Origin: Pectobacterium brasiliense
GTDB taxonomy: Bacteria > Pseudomonadota > Gammaproteobacteria > Enterobacterales > Enterobacteriaceae
Assembly: GCF_016950255.1 (NCBI RefSeq)
Contig: NZ_JACGFN010000001.1
Span: forward strand, 2,294,001 to 2,358,000
DNA length: 64,000 bases
Reading direction: 5' to 3'
The notes beneath the pieces were generated by a model. The model searched no databases and had not been told where the DNA came from. It worked only from the letters and a program-made list of their open reading frames with translations. The position numbers and the translations under genes are program-made. This document shows, piece after piece, positions 63,822 to 64,000 of the stretch. Each line of letters starts with the position of its first letter. Within the stretch, counting starts at the first letter, position 1.

Positions 63822-64000
63822 TTAGTAGCCGCCCTGCGGAGCTGCGGTTCCGTGGCCAAGCGTGATCAGCAGGCTCGCCAGCAGACTGGACGCGCCAAAG
63901 CGAAAATGCTGTGCAGTCGCCCATTCCGCGCCCATGATATCGTCCGCCAGTTGCAGGTAGATGGCGGCATCTTCCGCGTTACGCACGCCGCCGGCTGCTT
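63822..64000 (-). CDS. deoC: Deoxyribose-phosphate aldolase, C-terminal part (cut by window edge)
   Basis: Reading the minus strand from the right edge gives 59 codons ending in TAA at 63822-63824. The encoded stretch [20 protein letters not shown], then [20 protein letters not shown] and ITLGHG, matches the C-terminus of DeoC, which splits deoxyribose-5-phosphate into acetaldehyde and glyceraldehyde-3-phosphate. Placement upstream of deoA-deoB-deoD confirms it. The rest of the gene lies beyond 64000. Confidence 0.93.
   Translation of the reverse strand, partial: AAGGVRNAEDAAIYLQLADDIMGAEWATAQHFRFGASSLLASLLITLGHGTAAPQGGY

Overview
The window reads as chromosomal DNA of a gamma-proteobacterium of the order Enterobacterales. 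Several blocks follow the Escherichia coli gene order almost exactly: xerD-dsbC-recJ-prfB-lysS with fldB, ygfX-sdhE, ygfZ and trhA nearby; gcvT-gcvH-gcvP; tRNA-Leu(CAG) x3 with rsmC, holD-rimI; and deoC-deoA-deoB-deoD. Mixed with these are accessory loci (hpx allantoin genes, budAB acetoin genes, raffinose genes, a gpdQ/ugp-like phosphodiester operon, a fec-like iron-signalling operon). This combination best fits a soft-rot enterobacterium such as Pectobacterium; the genus is my inference from content and was not tested by a search. I see no phage, insertion sequence, CRISPR array or plasmid backbone.

Layout. 1-6.65 kb is a purine block: the hypoxanthine/guanine permease ghxP, a tiny CRP-type transcription unit with two micro-ORFs, then a GntR regulator-allantoin racemase-allantoinase operon (hpxS-hpxA-hpxB) divergent from an NCS1 allantoin permease (hpxC), with twin GTATAC operators between them. 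6.6-11.5 kb holds lpxP, a DUF1176 periplasmic protein, an NTF2-like protein, tRNA-Gly(CCC) and an AraC/LysE pair. 11.7-26.1 kb is the conserved core: lysS, prfB with its programmed frameshift, recJ, dsbC, xerD, then yhjE, a thioesterase, fldB, an orphan STN-like lipoprotein, rlmF, ygfX-sdhE, ygfZ, trhA and an HD phosphohydrolase.

26.2-30.9 kb is a raffinose-type locus (LacI regulator, alpha-galactosidase, LacY-type permease) with two identical palindromic operators 21 bp apart. 30.9-36.1 kb is a five-gene glycerophosphodiester/glycerol-3-phosphate operon whose promoter carries a three-half-site Pho box; the phosphodiesterase GpdQ is encoded inside the ABC transporter operon. 36.1-41.9 kb is an acetyltransferase gene followed by the glycine cleavage operon, with an intrinsic terminator between gcvH and gcvP. 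41.9-48.2 kb carries fucO, an alpha/beta hydrolase, and the acetoin genes budA-budB with divergent budR.

48.2-53.3 kb has a small membrane protein gene behind a Fur box, three tandem tRNA-Leu genes, a LysR/aldo-keto reductase divergon, a frameshifted rsmC, and holD-rimI. 53.4-60.2 kb has a discoidin-domain secreted protein and a FecI-FecR-TonB receptor-YddA-type ABC transporter operon. 60.2-64.0 kb is the deo nucleoside catabolism operon, running off the right edge inside deoC.

I found no clearly unprecedented multi-gene system. The least explained element is the CRP-linked micro-ORF unit at 2.17-2.52 kb. Other points worth checking are the (GC)5 frameshift in rsmC, the terminator inside the gcv operon, the duplicated start region of budR, and the short degenerate repeat arrays upstream of three transcription units.
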